In this document: piece after piece, positions 25,528-37,148 of the stretch
How the letters are laid out: every line of letters starts with the position of its first letter
Position numbering within the stretch: position 1 is the stretch's first letter
Assembly (NCBI RefSeq): GCF_007655135.1
Contig: NC_045132.1
Location: 10,478,001-10,542,000, forward strand
Direction: 5' to 3'
DNA from: Punica granatum
Lineage: Eukaryota > Streptophyta > Magnoliopsida > Myrtales > Lythraceae
DNA length: 64,000 nucleotides
The notes under the pieces: generated by a model
What the model was told of the DNA's origin: nothing
Database searches by the model: none
What the model saw: the letters and a program-made list of their open reading frames with translations, nothing else
Program-made: the position numbers and the translations under genes

Positions 25528-26528
25528 CTAATAAGGTTCAGCACTCTTGATGACCAAAATCAACCCCGAGTCGACTTGTTCATCTCTCGAACTGCGTGTC
25601 TCTTCCCAAATACGCGTCCATAAGTTCTGCAAGGCTTGCTCCAATTTCTTGGCACGTGCTCTGGTGACCGGTCCGGTAGAAATATGCAACTTGTCCTCAT
25701 GCTCGGAGTCCGGCTCAACCCTATCAATATGCGTCCATAAGTTCTGCAAGGCTTGCTCCAATTTCTTGGCACGTGCTCTGGTGACCAGTCCGGTAGAAAT
25801 ATGCAACTTGTCCTCATGCTCGGAGTCCGGCTCAACCCTATCAATCTCACTCATAGGCAAAGGGATTAGACTCAAAGGTGTTAATGGATTAAAACCATAC
25901 ACAATCTGAAATTGTGAGAAGTTAGTAGAAGAATGTACTGTACGATTATAAGCAAACTCAATAAACGGTATGTAATCTTCCCAAGACTTCAAATTCCTTT
26001 TTATGACTGTACGAAGAAGAGTGGACAATGTCTTATTAACCACCTCGGTTTGCCCATCCGTTTGAGGATGACAAGTAGCTGAAAACAACAATTTAGTTCA
26101 TAACTTTCCCTACAAGACGCGCAAAAAATGACTCAACTTAGCATCCCGATCACTAACTATGGTCTTAGGTATCCCATGCAATCACACTACCTCCCTAAAG
26201 AACAAATCAGCAATATGTGTGGCATCATCAGTTTTGCGGCATAGAATAAAATGAGCCATCTTAGAAAATCGATCCATAACTACGAAAATGGAATCTCGTC
26301 CTTTATTAGACCTAGGCAATCTTAGGATGAAATCCATAGATATATCAGTCCAATGCTCATTAGGAATAGGTAAAGACATATACATTCCATGGGGTTTGAC
26401 TGTTGATTTCGCCTTCTTACAAGTAACACATTTAGAGCAAATTCTCTCCACATCTCTCTTCATATGTGACCAAAAGAAATGTTCTCTCAAAATATCCAAA
26501 GTCTTAACTACCCTGAAATGACCCATAA
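25528..26528 (-). pseudogene. Ty3/gypsy integrase remnant with duplicated polyprotein tail
   Basis: The minus strand encodes [30 protein letters not shown] (zinc-binding part), ISMDF (first catalytic Asp), then, after stops around 26092-26181, VSDRDAK and CHPQTDGQTEVVN (second Asp and Glu region). FAYN and PFxP-like motifs follow. The part between PLPMSEID and the tail DRVEPDSEHEDK is missing compared with complete polyproteins. The tail (GPVTRARAKKLEQALQNLW) is present twice because of a 117 bp tandem duplication (25614-25730 and 25731-25847). Stop codons and the deletion make this non-functional. Confidence 0.85.
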
Positions 26529-27235
26529 TGATGCGGACCTCACGAAGGATTGTGAAACCCGACGACCAACTTGAATCGACTCCCAGATCGCCAAACACAG
26601 ATTTAGATAAAGACGATTATTGACCCGTTGTTTATAGAGAAACAAGAACCAACAATATCAAGACAATGATTATTGACCCGTTTATGAAGAAACAATAACC
26701 AATAATATCAAAGTGTACCGAACAATCACAAGCTGTCACATTTGCAATATCGTCGAAGTTGCTGCAGAACATCTCAGAGAAAACATCTCTCACAAAGTTG
26801 AATGAAAACTGATATGTCTTTTCTAGGGAGGCCACATGCCTATTTATAGAGAGATACTAGCTGATAACCTAAATGGGCTAATGGCTTGGCTAAAATAAAT
26901 CCTAAGTGTATGAGCCCAAAATGAAATAAGCCCAAGTAATTGAAAAACAACTGAATTCAGCCCTTTGATCTGTGATCATCTTCTAAATAGATTTCTAGGA
27001 TATGAACGGTCGTGGTTTCTTGTTCCACATGCAGCCCGCCCAAGAGCTCGACTTCTCCTCCATGGACATGCGATAACAGCCTTTGCATGGCTTGTTGGAT
27101 TCGCTTGGCTTGTGCTCTTGTACTTGCTCTAGCTGGCACATGCTTTTCCTAAAGCTCGCCTTCATGCCCGACCTTGTCATCCTTGGATTCTTCCTCAAGC
27201 CCGTGCGAAGGGTCCTCTAGCTGGATCATATCACA
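26529..27235 (-). repeat. Solo LTR inserted in the integrase/RNase H junction
   Basis: On the minus strand it starts TGTGATATGATCCAGC (27235) and ends GGTCCGCATCA (26529), 707 bp. It splits the conserved ESHGGGL/MGHF stretch of the host polyprotein. The start is identical in type to that of the LTR at 28025-35033, which supports it as the true terminus. It contains an open stretch (26957-27139) encoding RASTRAQAKRIQQAMQRLL, typical of a gypsy polyprotein C-terminus. I find no exact 5 bp duplication at its ends. Confidence 0.75.
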
Positions 27236-28024
27236 GAAGACCTCCACCATGCGACTCAAGCACAAGTAATTCACGCATAGAAGAATTAGGAATGCATAGC
27301 TTATTCTCCCTAAATAAGAATTCGTCATGCTTATAGAACTTACCAAATGCACCATTTTCACATGCACTATATATAGCACCAAAGTCAGAATCTTGCATGT
27401 ACAACTCCTTAAGATGTTCAAACCCAAAAAATTTAGCATTTAAAGTAGAGATAAGTACATACCTCCGTGATAATGCATCAGCTACTACGTTTTCCTTTCC
27501 TTGCTTGTGCTGAATCACGTATGGAAACATCTCTATGAATTACACCCATTTGGCATGTCTCCGATTCAGCTTGTTTTGCCCTTTCAAATGCTTCGATGAT
27601 TCATGGTCCGTGTGTATGACAAATTCCTTCGACCACAAGTAGTGCTGCCACGTTTCCAAAGCGCGGACCAAAGCATAGAGTTTCTTGTCATATGTAGAAT
27701 AATTCAAAGCGGCTCCGTTTAGCTTCTCACTAAAGTAGGCAATCGATCGTTTTTCCTGCATCAAAACAACACCTATTCCAATCCCGGAAGCATCACATTC
27801 AATCTCGAAAGTTTTCGAAAAATCAGGTAAAACCAATAAAGGTGCAGAACAAAGCCTTTCCTTAATCAAATTAAATGCTTGCTCTTGCTCTACTCCCCAT
27901 TTGAAACCTATATATTTCTTAACCATTTCCGTCAATGGAGTAGCCAAAGTACTAAAATCCTGCACAAATTGCCTGTAAAAACTGGCTAGACCATGAAAAA
28001 TTCTTACCTCGGATTGGAGCCAAA
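27236..28024 (-). pseudogene. Ty3/gypsy RT end and RNase H remnant
   Basis: Read 28024 to 27236 on the minus strand: [20 protein letters not shown] (end of RT), then [41 protein letters not shown] (RNase H first Asp) and [17 protein letters not shown]. These are followed by VADALSRR and SSMRELLVLESHGGGL. A break near 27530-27545 separates two frames. The main RT palm, including the YVDD box, is absent; the sequence jumps from protease (35034) to the RT end across the inserted LTR. Confidence 0.85.
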
Positions 28025-28667
28025 TGATGCGAACTTCGACGAACCTATCGCGAGACCCAACAACAATAGAATGAGATCAAACCCGGGATCGTCTAATGAA
28101 GGTTTCAAGGATAGAGAATATTGACCCGCTGACTATAAAGAGCCAGAAACCAATATTATAATATGGAATATTGACCCACTAGCTATAAGGAGCTAGAAAC
28201 TAATATTATAAATGTTGGGAATCACAAGTCACCACATTTGTAATATCGACGAAGTTGCTGAAGAACAACTCAGAGAAAACCTCTTTCACAAAGTTCAATG
28301 AAAACTGATCTCCCATATATAGGGATGCCACATGCCTATTTATAGAGAGATACTAGCTGATAACCTAATTGGGCTAATGGACTGGGCTAAAATAAATCCT
28401 AAGTGTAATGAGCCCAAAAATAAAATAGGCCCAAGTTATTGAAAAACAACTAAATTCAGCCCTTTGAACTGTGATCATCTTTTAAATAGATTTTTAGGAT
28501 ATGAACGGTCGTGGCTTCTTGTTCCACATGCAGCCCGCCCAAGAGCTCGACTTTTCTTCTAAGGATGTGCAATATCATCCTTTGCATGGCTTGTTCGATT
28601 CGCTTGGGTCGTGCTCTTTTACTTGGTCCAACTAGCACGTGCATGTCCTAATGCTCGACTTCATGCC

Positions 28668-29840
28668 TGTCACGACCCGAAACTTATAGCCGAGTTTCCC
28701 CTCTATTCCTTAATATCCATTATCATATACGCAACTCATATACGTATAATCTATTTCCCTAATTCTCAATACATTAAACCACCCCAACAAGCTCTATATA
28801 AACATATAATGACCTAACCAATTCAGATATATGCATAAAACTCTCAAAGATTTCTCAATTGCAACCATCTTGTAACACAGACTGAACGAAAAGCTTTCAT
28901 ATATATATATAGGATACTTCTACAACACATCCAACCTTTAAACTAACTCGGCATGCTCTACATGAATATATAATGAGTCTAACGGATTCTAATGTACATA
29001 TATGCTCTCCATAGTGTGTTCAGCTACAACCATACTACTAAACCAACTAACAAAAGTTTCAGGTCGTAACAGGATTGTAACACTTACTACCTATACTATG
29101 GGTGGGCCTACTTGCCAAAATCCTTTGCGCTGATCCCCGTTATCCAAAGCCCTCCTGTGCGGCTAGTCTAGCTCCTAGCTCATCTGGAAAAACGTATGCA
29201 GGGGGTGAGCTGCAACTCAGTGAGTACTATATTCCAAGGTAAAATGAGCTAATATGTTACATCACAATTCACCACAAGCAATCATATATCTATTTATATA
29301 CATATTCCACCAGATATGGAATCCAATACCAAGATCATACTTTCACACAACTCATATGGCAACCAAATCCAAACAACAATAATATAGCCATAGGGTTGCA
29401 TTTCCTCGCAATAGAGTTATGACGGTACTGTGACCCCGCACATCTCACTCATACCATTCTCAACTTCCAACACCCACATCTCATCAGCGGGGGCCGCCCA
29501 TTAACCTCTGGCGGTAAGAGTTGACCTTCATTTATATTCCGCCGGTCCAGCGGCCGATCAGGCCCCTTGTTTATATTCCGCCGGGTCCAGCGGCCGATCA
29601 GGCCCCTATTTATATTCCGCCGGGTCCAGCGGCCGATCAAGTCCCTATTTATATTCCGCCGGGTTCGACGGCCGATCAAGTCCCTATTTATATTTCGCCG
29701 GGTTCGGCGGCTGATCAGGCCCTTTTATAATCCGCCGGATCCAGCGATCCCATGGCTATAGTGCAACCATCACAAGCATACTAAGCATACACATCAACTA
29801 TGTTCCGCAATCATTCAGCCACTATCACCTCTATAACCAT

Positions 29841-29872
<32 letters not shown>

Positions 29873-31161
29873 TTATTATCATTTTACGATGGAAGAAAGT
29901 ACTCACAAACACCCCTGAAACGACCACTTAATGAGTTGAGCCTTCCGGAGGTATAACCTCAGTCTCCCCAGCCCCTATTCAGTTCAAGCACAAAGGTTAG
30001 ATAATATGCTAAATAAGAGTACATATAGGTATCAGTTTTAACTCCCGTATTATTTGATTAATATAACTAAAATATAACCAATGACATAACGATTCCAATG
30101 ATATGATATGCATAACTCAAATCATATCAGTTTAGAATAGTAATTATATTATACGGAGGGCCAATTCGATCAACCAAATTCAAGTAAGGAGTACAAGGAA
30201 TTCTAAGTACTTCTTTGGTTCCAAAATACAAATAAACAAGAGCTTAGTCAATCAACCCATCACATGATATCATTATCATGCATGATAAATTTCAAATCAG
30301 ATCCCTTCTCTAATCCATAGTCAGCTCAAAGAGCAAAATATATGCATATATATACATATGTACACTCACTCGTCTACAGCTATATATGTATATATAGATT
30401 TTCAGAAGGGTATAGCTATGTGTATTAGAAGCCTCCTAACTTAACTAAGAAATTTGCCCCCCTGCCTTAATACCGTATTATTCAGCTTCTATTGGTGACC
30501 AAACTCATCCCAACACAACATAAGACTAACTCCAATATATATCAAACCCAACTTATATCAGCTAGGAGAACTAACTAAATTACCATAAACTAATCTTTTA
30601 AAACTTGATCAGACAAGAAGGATGCAAGAAGAGCCACAAACCATGTACAACATAGTAAATATCAATGTTTAAATCATAGATAATCAACTTACTAATCAAT
30701 ATTTTCGGACTTAGCCTTCTTCCTCTTCTTCTTCTCCCAGAATTTCTCAACTCGGCTCACTTATCTCTCTCTTTCTTCTGGTTCATTTTCGTTTTCTTTC
30801 AGCTAGGGATAGAGCAAGGGAAGGTATGGCTTAAATAAGGAAGAAAAGAAGAAAAAGAAGGTGGTCAAAGATGGTCAAAGGCGGTGGGAAGGAGATGGCT
30901 GCTGAAGAGGAGGCCACTTGGCCCATTCTACACCCATCTCTATCTGATTTCTCACCTTTTTCGTTTTTTTTTATTATTATTATTATTATTTTCTTTCATA
31001 TAGATAATGATCCAGCCACAAGTTGTGGTATATTAAATACATTTAAAGATCCAGCCAAAAAAATAAGGGTATATTATATACATGTATGTTATGTAACCAT
31101 GCATGTGCATATGGATATGTATATGAGCATATATGCATGTTTGGTGGACACTAGCCTCACA
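28668..31161 (-). repeat. 3' LTR of the Tekay-like element
   Basis: 2494 bp. It contains about six units of roughly 39 bp (29525-29750) built around CCGCCGGGTCCAGCGGCCGATC, a (CA)n(TA)n run near 29840-29870 and a (TTA)n run near 30970. Open frames across the 39 bp units are by-products of the repeat. Confidence 0.9.
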
Positions 31162-32458
31162 ATCTCCCCCACTAATGAAAATTTCGTCCCCGAAATTATT
31201 TACCTGATATTGGGAAAAGGTATAGATAGTTGACTCTCATAGAATCCTCGGGTTCCCAAGTGGCTTATTCTATCGAATGACTCTTCCACAACACCTTTAC
31301 TAATGGAATTCTCTTGGTTCGAAGGACCTGCTCTTTCCTATCTAAGATCTCCACTGGCTCTTCCTCATATGTCAAGTCCTCATTTAACTCCACCGGTTGA
31401 TAACTCAAAACATGAGATGGGTCCGGTATATACTTACGCAACATTGACACATGAAACACGTTATGAATACGGGATAGTTCAGGAGGTAGAGCCAACCGGT
31501 ATGCCACCTTCCCAATGCGCTCGAGAACCTCGTATGGCCCGATATATCTGGGACTAAGCTTCCCTTTCTTGCCAAATCTCATAATACCCTTCCACGGTGA
31601 TACCTTTAAGAAAACTCGATCCCCTTGCTGAAACTCGAGGTCCTTTCTTCGTTTATCAGCATAATTCTTTTGTCGCTCTTGAGCGGTCTTTAATCTCTCT
31701 CTGATAATCTTGACCTTTTCAGCTGTTAGGTCGACTATTTCCGGTCCAGTTAATTGCCTCTCTCCAACTTCGTTCCAACACAATGGTGTTCGACAAGCCT
31801 GACCATAAAGCGACTCATATGGTGCCATTCCAATACTAGATTGATAGCTGTTATTATACGCGAATTCCATCAAAGGAAGGTAGTCATCCCAATTACCTTG
31901 AAATTCTATGATACACGCTCTTAACATATCCTCCAATGTTTGAATGGTCCTTTTGCTCTGCCCATCTGATTCGGGATGAAAAGCAGTGGTCAAATTCAGC
32001 TTCGTGCCCAGAGCAGTAACAAAACTATTCCAGTACTTGGAAGTAAAATATGAGCCTCTATCTGATACTATAGATACCGGCACACCGTGCAACCTCACAA
32101 TCTCTTTAATGAATAATTGTGCCAACTGATCAGCACCAAATGTAGTTTTAGTTGGTAGGAAATGAGCGGATTTAGTCAGCCTATCAACTATCACCCATAT
32201 AGAATCATGTCCCCTTCGTGTTTGTGGAAGTCCCGAGACAAAATCCATGGTGATCTTTTCCCATTTCCATTCAGGTACCGGAAGAGGTTGTAATAACCCG
32301 GATGGGTGCTGATGTTCTGCCTTAACCTGCTGACATACTAGACACTTAGCGACATATTCAACTATCTCCTTTTTCATGTTATACCACCAATAACTTCTCT
32401 TCAAATTATAATACATCTTGGTGCTTCCCGGGTGCATCGCATATGGTGAGCTATGGGC
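31162..32458 (-). pseudogene. Integrase and chromodomain region, catalytic Glu lost
   Basis: Starting inside the zinc-binding domain (SSPYAMHPGSTKMYYNLKR, CLVCQQVK), it carries MDFVSGLP (first Asp) and SDRGSYFTSKYW (second Asp). At the expected third catalytic position, 35 residues on, it has SKRTIQ where Glu is usual. The codon is AAA at 31952-31954. The GKLSPRYIGPY and LPPELSRIHNVFHVSMLRKY modules and a chromodomain-like VLWKSHSIE follow, ended early by TAA (31265-31267) where relatives have Glu. The downstream frame still encodes FGDEIF, typical of the Tekay/Del 3' end. Not functional as integrase. Confidence 0.92.
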
Positions 32459-32844
32459 TTGTTAGTTGGTTTAGTAGTATGGTTGTAGCTGAACACACTA
32501 TGGAGAGCATATGTGTACATTAGAATCCGTTAGACTCATTATATATTCATGTAGAGCATGCCGAGTTAATTTAAAGGTTGGATGTGTTGTAGAAGTATCC
32601 TATATATATATATGAAAGCTTTTCGTTCAGTCTGTGTTACAAGATGGTTGCAATTGAGAAATCTTTGAGAGTTTTATGCATATATCTGAATTGGTTAGGT
32701 CATTATATGTTTATATAGAGCTTGTTGGGGTGGTTTAATGTATTGAGAATTAGGGAAATAGATTATACGTATATGAGTTGCGTATATGATAATGGATATT
32801 AAGGAATAGAGGGGAAACTCGGCTATAAGTTTCGGGTCGTGACA
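32459..32844 (+). repeat. Inverted 386 bp LTR-end block
   Basis: This block is the reverse complement of 28668-29053, the terminal 386 bp of the other LTR, and sits where the 5' LTR end and primer site should be. It ends GGTCGTGACA followed by TTTTTG, the same bases that precede the primer site in the related plus-strand copy (43124-43129). The direct-orientation LTR then continues from about 32848. Confidence 0.9.
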
Positions 32845-32847
32845 TTT

Positions 32848-34966
32848 TTGTAACACTTACTACCTATACTATGGGTGGGCCTACTTGCCAAAATCCTTTG
32901 CGCTGACCCCCGTTATCCAAAGCCCTCCTGTGCGGCTAGTCTAGCTCCTAGCTCATCTGGAAAAACGTAGCAGGGGGTGAGCTGCAACTCAGTGAGTACT
33001 ATATTCCAATGTAAAATGAGCTAATATGTTACATCACAATTCACCACAAGCAATCATATATCTATTTATATACATATTCCACCAGATATGGAATCCAATA
33101 CCAAGATCATACTTTCACACAACTCATATGGCAACCAAATCCAAACAACAATAATATAGCCATAGGGTTGCATTTCCTCGCAACAGAGTTATGACGGTAC
33201 CGTGACCCCGCACATCTCACTCATACCATTCTCAACTTCCAACACCCACATCTCATCAGCGGGGGCCGCCCATTAACCTCTGGCGGTAAGAGTTGACCTT
33301 CATTTATATTTCGCCGGTCCAGCGGCCGATCAGGCCCCTTGTTTATATTCTGCCGGGTCCAGCGGCCGATCAGGCCCCTATTTATATTCCGCCGGGTCCA
33401 GCGGCCGATCAAGTCCCTATTTATATTCCGCCGGGTTCGGCGGCCGATCAAGTCCCTATTTATATTCCGCCGGGTTTGGCGGCCGATCAGGCCCCTTTTA
33501 TAATCCGCCGGGTCCAGCGATCCCATGGCTATAGTGCAACCATCACAAGCATACTAAGCATACACATCAACTATGTTCCGCAATCATTCAGCCACCATCA
33601 CCTCTATAACCATACACACACACACACACATATATATATATTTATTATCATTTTACGATGGAAGAAAGTACTCACAAACACCCCTGAAACGACCACTTAA
33701 TGAGTTGAGCCTTCCGGAGGTATAACCTCAGTCTCCCCAGCCCCTATTCAGTTCAAGCACAAAGGTTAGATAATATGCTAAATAAGAGTACATATAGGTA
33801 TCAGTTTTAACTCCCGTATTATTTGATTAATATAACTAAAATATAACCAATGACATAACGATTCCAATGATATGCTATGCATAACTCAAATCATATTAGT
33901 TTAGAATAGTAATTATATTATACGGAGGGCCAATTCGATCAGCCAAATTCAAGTAAGGAGTACAAGGAATTCTAAGTACTTCTTTGGTTCCAAAATACAA
34001 ATAAACAAGAGCTTAGTCAATCAACCCATCACATGATATCATTATCATGCATGATAAATTTCAAATCAGATCCCTTCTCTAATCCATAGTCAGCTCAAAG
34101 AGCAAAATATATGCATATATATACATATGTACACTCACTTGTCTACAGCTATATATGTATATATAGATTTTCAGAAGGGTATAGCTATGTGTATTAGAAG
34201 TCTCCTAACTCAACTAAGAAATTTGCCCCCCTGCCTTAATACCGTATTATTCAGCTTCTATTGGTGACCAAACTCATCCCAACACAACATAAGACTAACT
34301 CCAATATATATCAAACCCAACTTATATCAGCTAGGAGAACTAACTAAATTACCATAAACTAATCTTTTGAAACTTGATCAGACAAGAAGGATGCAAGAAG
34401 AGCCACAAACCATGTACAACATAGTAAATATCAATGTTTAAATCATAGATAATCAACTTACTAATCAATATTTTCGGACTTAGCCTTCTTCCTCTTCTTC
34501 TTCTCCCAGAATTTCTCAACTCGGCTCACTTATCTCTCTCTCTCTCTCTCTCTCTCTCTTCTGGTTCATTTTCGTTTTCTTTCAGCTAGGGATAGAGCAA
34601 GGGAGGGTATGGCTTAAATAAGGAAGAAAAGAAGAAAAAGAAGGTGGTCAAAGATGGTCAAAGAAGGTGGTCAAAGATGGTCAAAGGCGGTGGGAAGGAG
34701 ATGGCTGCTGAAGTGGAGGCCACTTGGCCCATTCTACACCCATCTCTATCTGATTTCTCACCTTTTTCGTTTTTTATTATTATTATTATTATTTTTTCTT
34801 TCATATAGATAATGATCCAGCCACAAGTTGTGGTATATTAAATACATTTAAAGATCCAGCCAAAAAAATAAGGGTATATTATATACATGTATGTTATGTA
34901 ACCATGCATGTGCATATGGATATGTATATGAACATATATGCATGTTTGGTGGACACTAGCCTCACA
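32848..34966 (-). repeat. 5' LTR (remaining direct part) of the Tekay-like element
   Basis: About 2.1 kb matching 29075-31161. Small differences include a longer (CT)n run near 34533-34558 and an extra copy of the 'ggtcaaagatggtcaaag' motif near 34640-34690. The 39 bp units recur at 33300-33530. Confidence 0.9.
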
Positions 34967-35033
34967 ATGCCATACCCCGTCATCCTGGAATGCTTCCGCA
35001 TGCCCGTACGAAGGGTCCTCTAGCTGTATCACA

Positions 35034-36451
35034 TCAAACTTACTAACCACATTCACATTGCTACCCCCGTCAATGATCAAACTACATACCCGATCCTTCA
35101 CTTGGCATCTAGTGTGAAATATATTTTCCCTTTGCACATCATCTCTCTCTTCTTCCTTAATTTGTACATTAAGTGCTCGCATGATTACTAAGACATTCCC
35201 CTCAGCAGCATATTCATAATCACTACTAGAATTATCTTGTGTTGGCATTAAATCACTTTCCTCCTCTTCAGTTTCAATTTCCCCACTATCCAGTATGATC
35301 ATTGCCCTTTTATTTGGACATTGAGAAGCAATATGCCCAGACCCCAAACACCGAAAATATTTGATATCCCTATTCTTTTGAGGTTGGGATGTAGAGTTAC
35401 CTCTCTCCTTGTTGTCCCCTTGGCTCTTGCTCATGCTCCTTTCAGCATTCGATTTGGGTTTCTCTACTGGTCTTGAGCTGGCACCCCATTTCGACTTCCA
35501 ATTTGAAGATCCCGAATAAGAACCACCCTCATGCTTGGCTGGTCTCCCTCTCTTTAGTTGCCATTATACTTTCATGGCCATGCTAACCATCTCTTCTATC
35601 TCCACATAATATTGCAACTCCACCACATTAGCAATTTCTCAGTTCAAACCTCATAAAAATCTGGCCATAGTTGCCTCTTCATCTTCTTCAATGTTTGCCC
35701 GAATCAAAGCTATTTCCGTCTCCTTGTGGTAGTCTTTCACGCTCCTCGTCCCTTGCTTTAGACTTTGCAATTTTAAATGCAAGTCCCGATAGTAATACGA
35801 GAGAACAAATCGCCTCCGCATGACAGTCTTCATCTCCTCCCGGGTCTCAATAGGTCTTTCATGGTTCCTTCTTCTTTCCTTAACCAATTTGTCCCACCAA
35901 ACGATGGCATAATCAGTGAATTCCACCGCTGCAAGCTTCACTTTCTTCTCTTCCGAGTAATTATGACAATCAAATACAAGCTCCACCTTCCTCTCCCATT
36001 CGATAAAAGCGTCAGGGTCATTCCTCCATTGAAAAGGTGGTATCGTCATTTTAATACTCCCAATATTCCTATCTACTCCATCTCTAATTGCTTGATCTCG
36101 CCTACCATGTCTTCGCCCTCCATTCCTAACTCCTTTGGCTCTCCTCACACTTCCCACGGATGCAATTTCACCATCTTCCTCATAATCTTCATCTTCTTCA
36201 TCGTGAGGATTCGCCGGCTGGCAGATTAGTCTCCTTGCATTGGGAACTTACACATGCTGCCTGGGTTGCTCCCTCTGCATTTGATCAATTCGTTGATCTT
36301 GCCGGTCCATTCTATCATAGATATCTCCAAAAACAACTTCCAATCTCTCGAATTGTTACTGCATGGCTTTCAAAGTAAAAGCAACATCTTGCTGGCCGGC
36401 ATTACTTCCATCCCCGGTTGTAGATTCATTGCCTTTTCCTGCGAAACTCAT
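35034..36451 (-). pseudogene. Ty3/gypsy gag and protease remnant
   Basis: From an ATG at 36451 the minus strand encodes MSFAGKGNESTTGDGSNAGQ, interrupted by stops. Next come the capsid region WRNDPDAFIEWERKVELVFD and YAIVWWDKLVKERRRN (35651-36157), the zinc knuckle CLGSGHIASQCPNK and the protease motif CSLIIDGGSNVNVVSKF, where DGGS replaces the active-site DSGA-type box common to the group. The frame breaks at the inserted LTR (35033). It is probably the 5' half of the same element whose RNase H and integrase remain at 25.5-28.0 kb. Confidence 0.85.
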
Positions 36452-37148
36452 GTTTGCACTACGAAAAGAAAATTGGTGTTAGGACCTCACAGCCACTCGC
36501 TCACGTGTTTGCCCTCAAATTATCGTCACTCAACACTCGTGTTTCGCTCAGTTCAATGGCTTTTTCCCTCTGATACGCTCACCACTCTTGCCTCTTTCCA
36601 CTCTAATTTCCTCCTCAAAGTTCTTTAAAGAACTTAGCAACTTACAAATCAAAGGCAACTAACTCGAAATAATTCAAAACAGCAATTAATATATTGGCCC
36701 TAACTTGGACACAAACTAACAGGGAAATAAATGGTTAAAGGAAAGTTAACCAAGGAAAGATTTTAGGAATGAAGAAAGGAATATATCAGAGTAATATATG
36801 GATGGAAAGATATGGAGGATAATATAGGGAAGGGAATATGGAAGATCAGGTATTGGGTAATTATGGGAGAAAAATCAACGAGGATCAACAACAAGGTAAA
36901 TAACAACTTTAGAATGATCTAATGCAAAGAATCCAGATCAAATTGACACCTACGGCTTCTTTCTTTTCTTTCTATCTATTTTTTTAGCTCTATTTTTTTT
37001 GGCTGAATTTTTTTTTCTCTCTCTCTGTTTTTTTTTGTTTGCTACGAATCAATCCAGAACGAACAAGCTAGATGGAATGAAATTCAACGAATTGAAACGT
37101 AAAGGATATGATAAACCTGATTTGGAGCCTGATACTTTGATACCAAAA
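36452..37148 (-). other. Leader and primer-binding site of the minus-strand element
   Basis: TTTTGGTATCAAAGTATCAGG (minus strand, at about 37128-37148) directly follows the LTR end at 37149. It is the initiator Met tRNA type primer site. The leader is rich in homopolymer runs (36965-37040). Bases 36779 onward are part of the palindrome described separately. Confidence 0.75.

Larger units (their letters stand above)
28668..34966 (-). mobile_element. Truncated Tekay/Del-like Ty3/gypsy element
   Basis: Termini are TGTCACGACC (28668) and CCTCACA (34966), flanked by ATGCC at 28663-28667 and 34967-34971. In minus orientation the order is 5' LTR (34966 to about 32845, then an inverted 386 bp block), integrase to chromodomain region (32458-31162), polypurine tract AGTGGGGGAGAT, 3' LTR (31161-28668). 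Gag, protease, RT and RNase H are deleted. The LTRs are nearly identical, which implies recent insertion. With no RT of its own and no standard 5' LTR end, it must have relied on other elements or lost its core after insertion. Confidence 0.93.
28025..35033 (-). repeat. LTR split by the Tekay-like element
   Basis: The two pieces 28025-28667 and 34967-35033 together form one minus-strand LTR of about 705 bp, starting TGTGATACAGCTAGAGG and ending TTCGCATCA. It resembles the LTR at 26529-27235, including the tail-encoding stretch (28456-28644, AMQRMILHILRRKVELLGGL). Flanking bases are CCAAA and TCAAA, four of five matching, so it may be a genuine solo insertion. The 6.3 kb element at 28668-34966 is nested inside. 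Confidence 0.75.

Noticed and set aside
29449..29761. Repetitive frames such as YIPPGPAADQ
   Set aside because: By-product of the 39 bp unit array (a multiple of 3) within an LTR. It recurs at 33221-33700 and on both strands.
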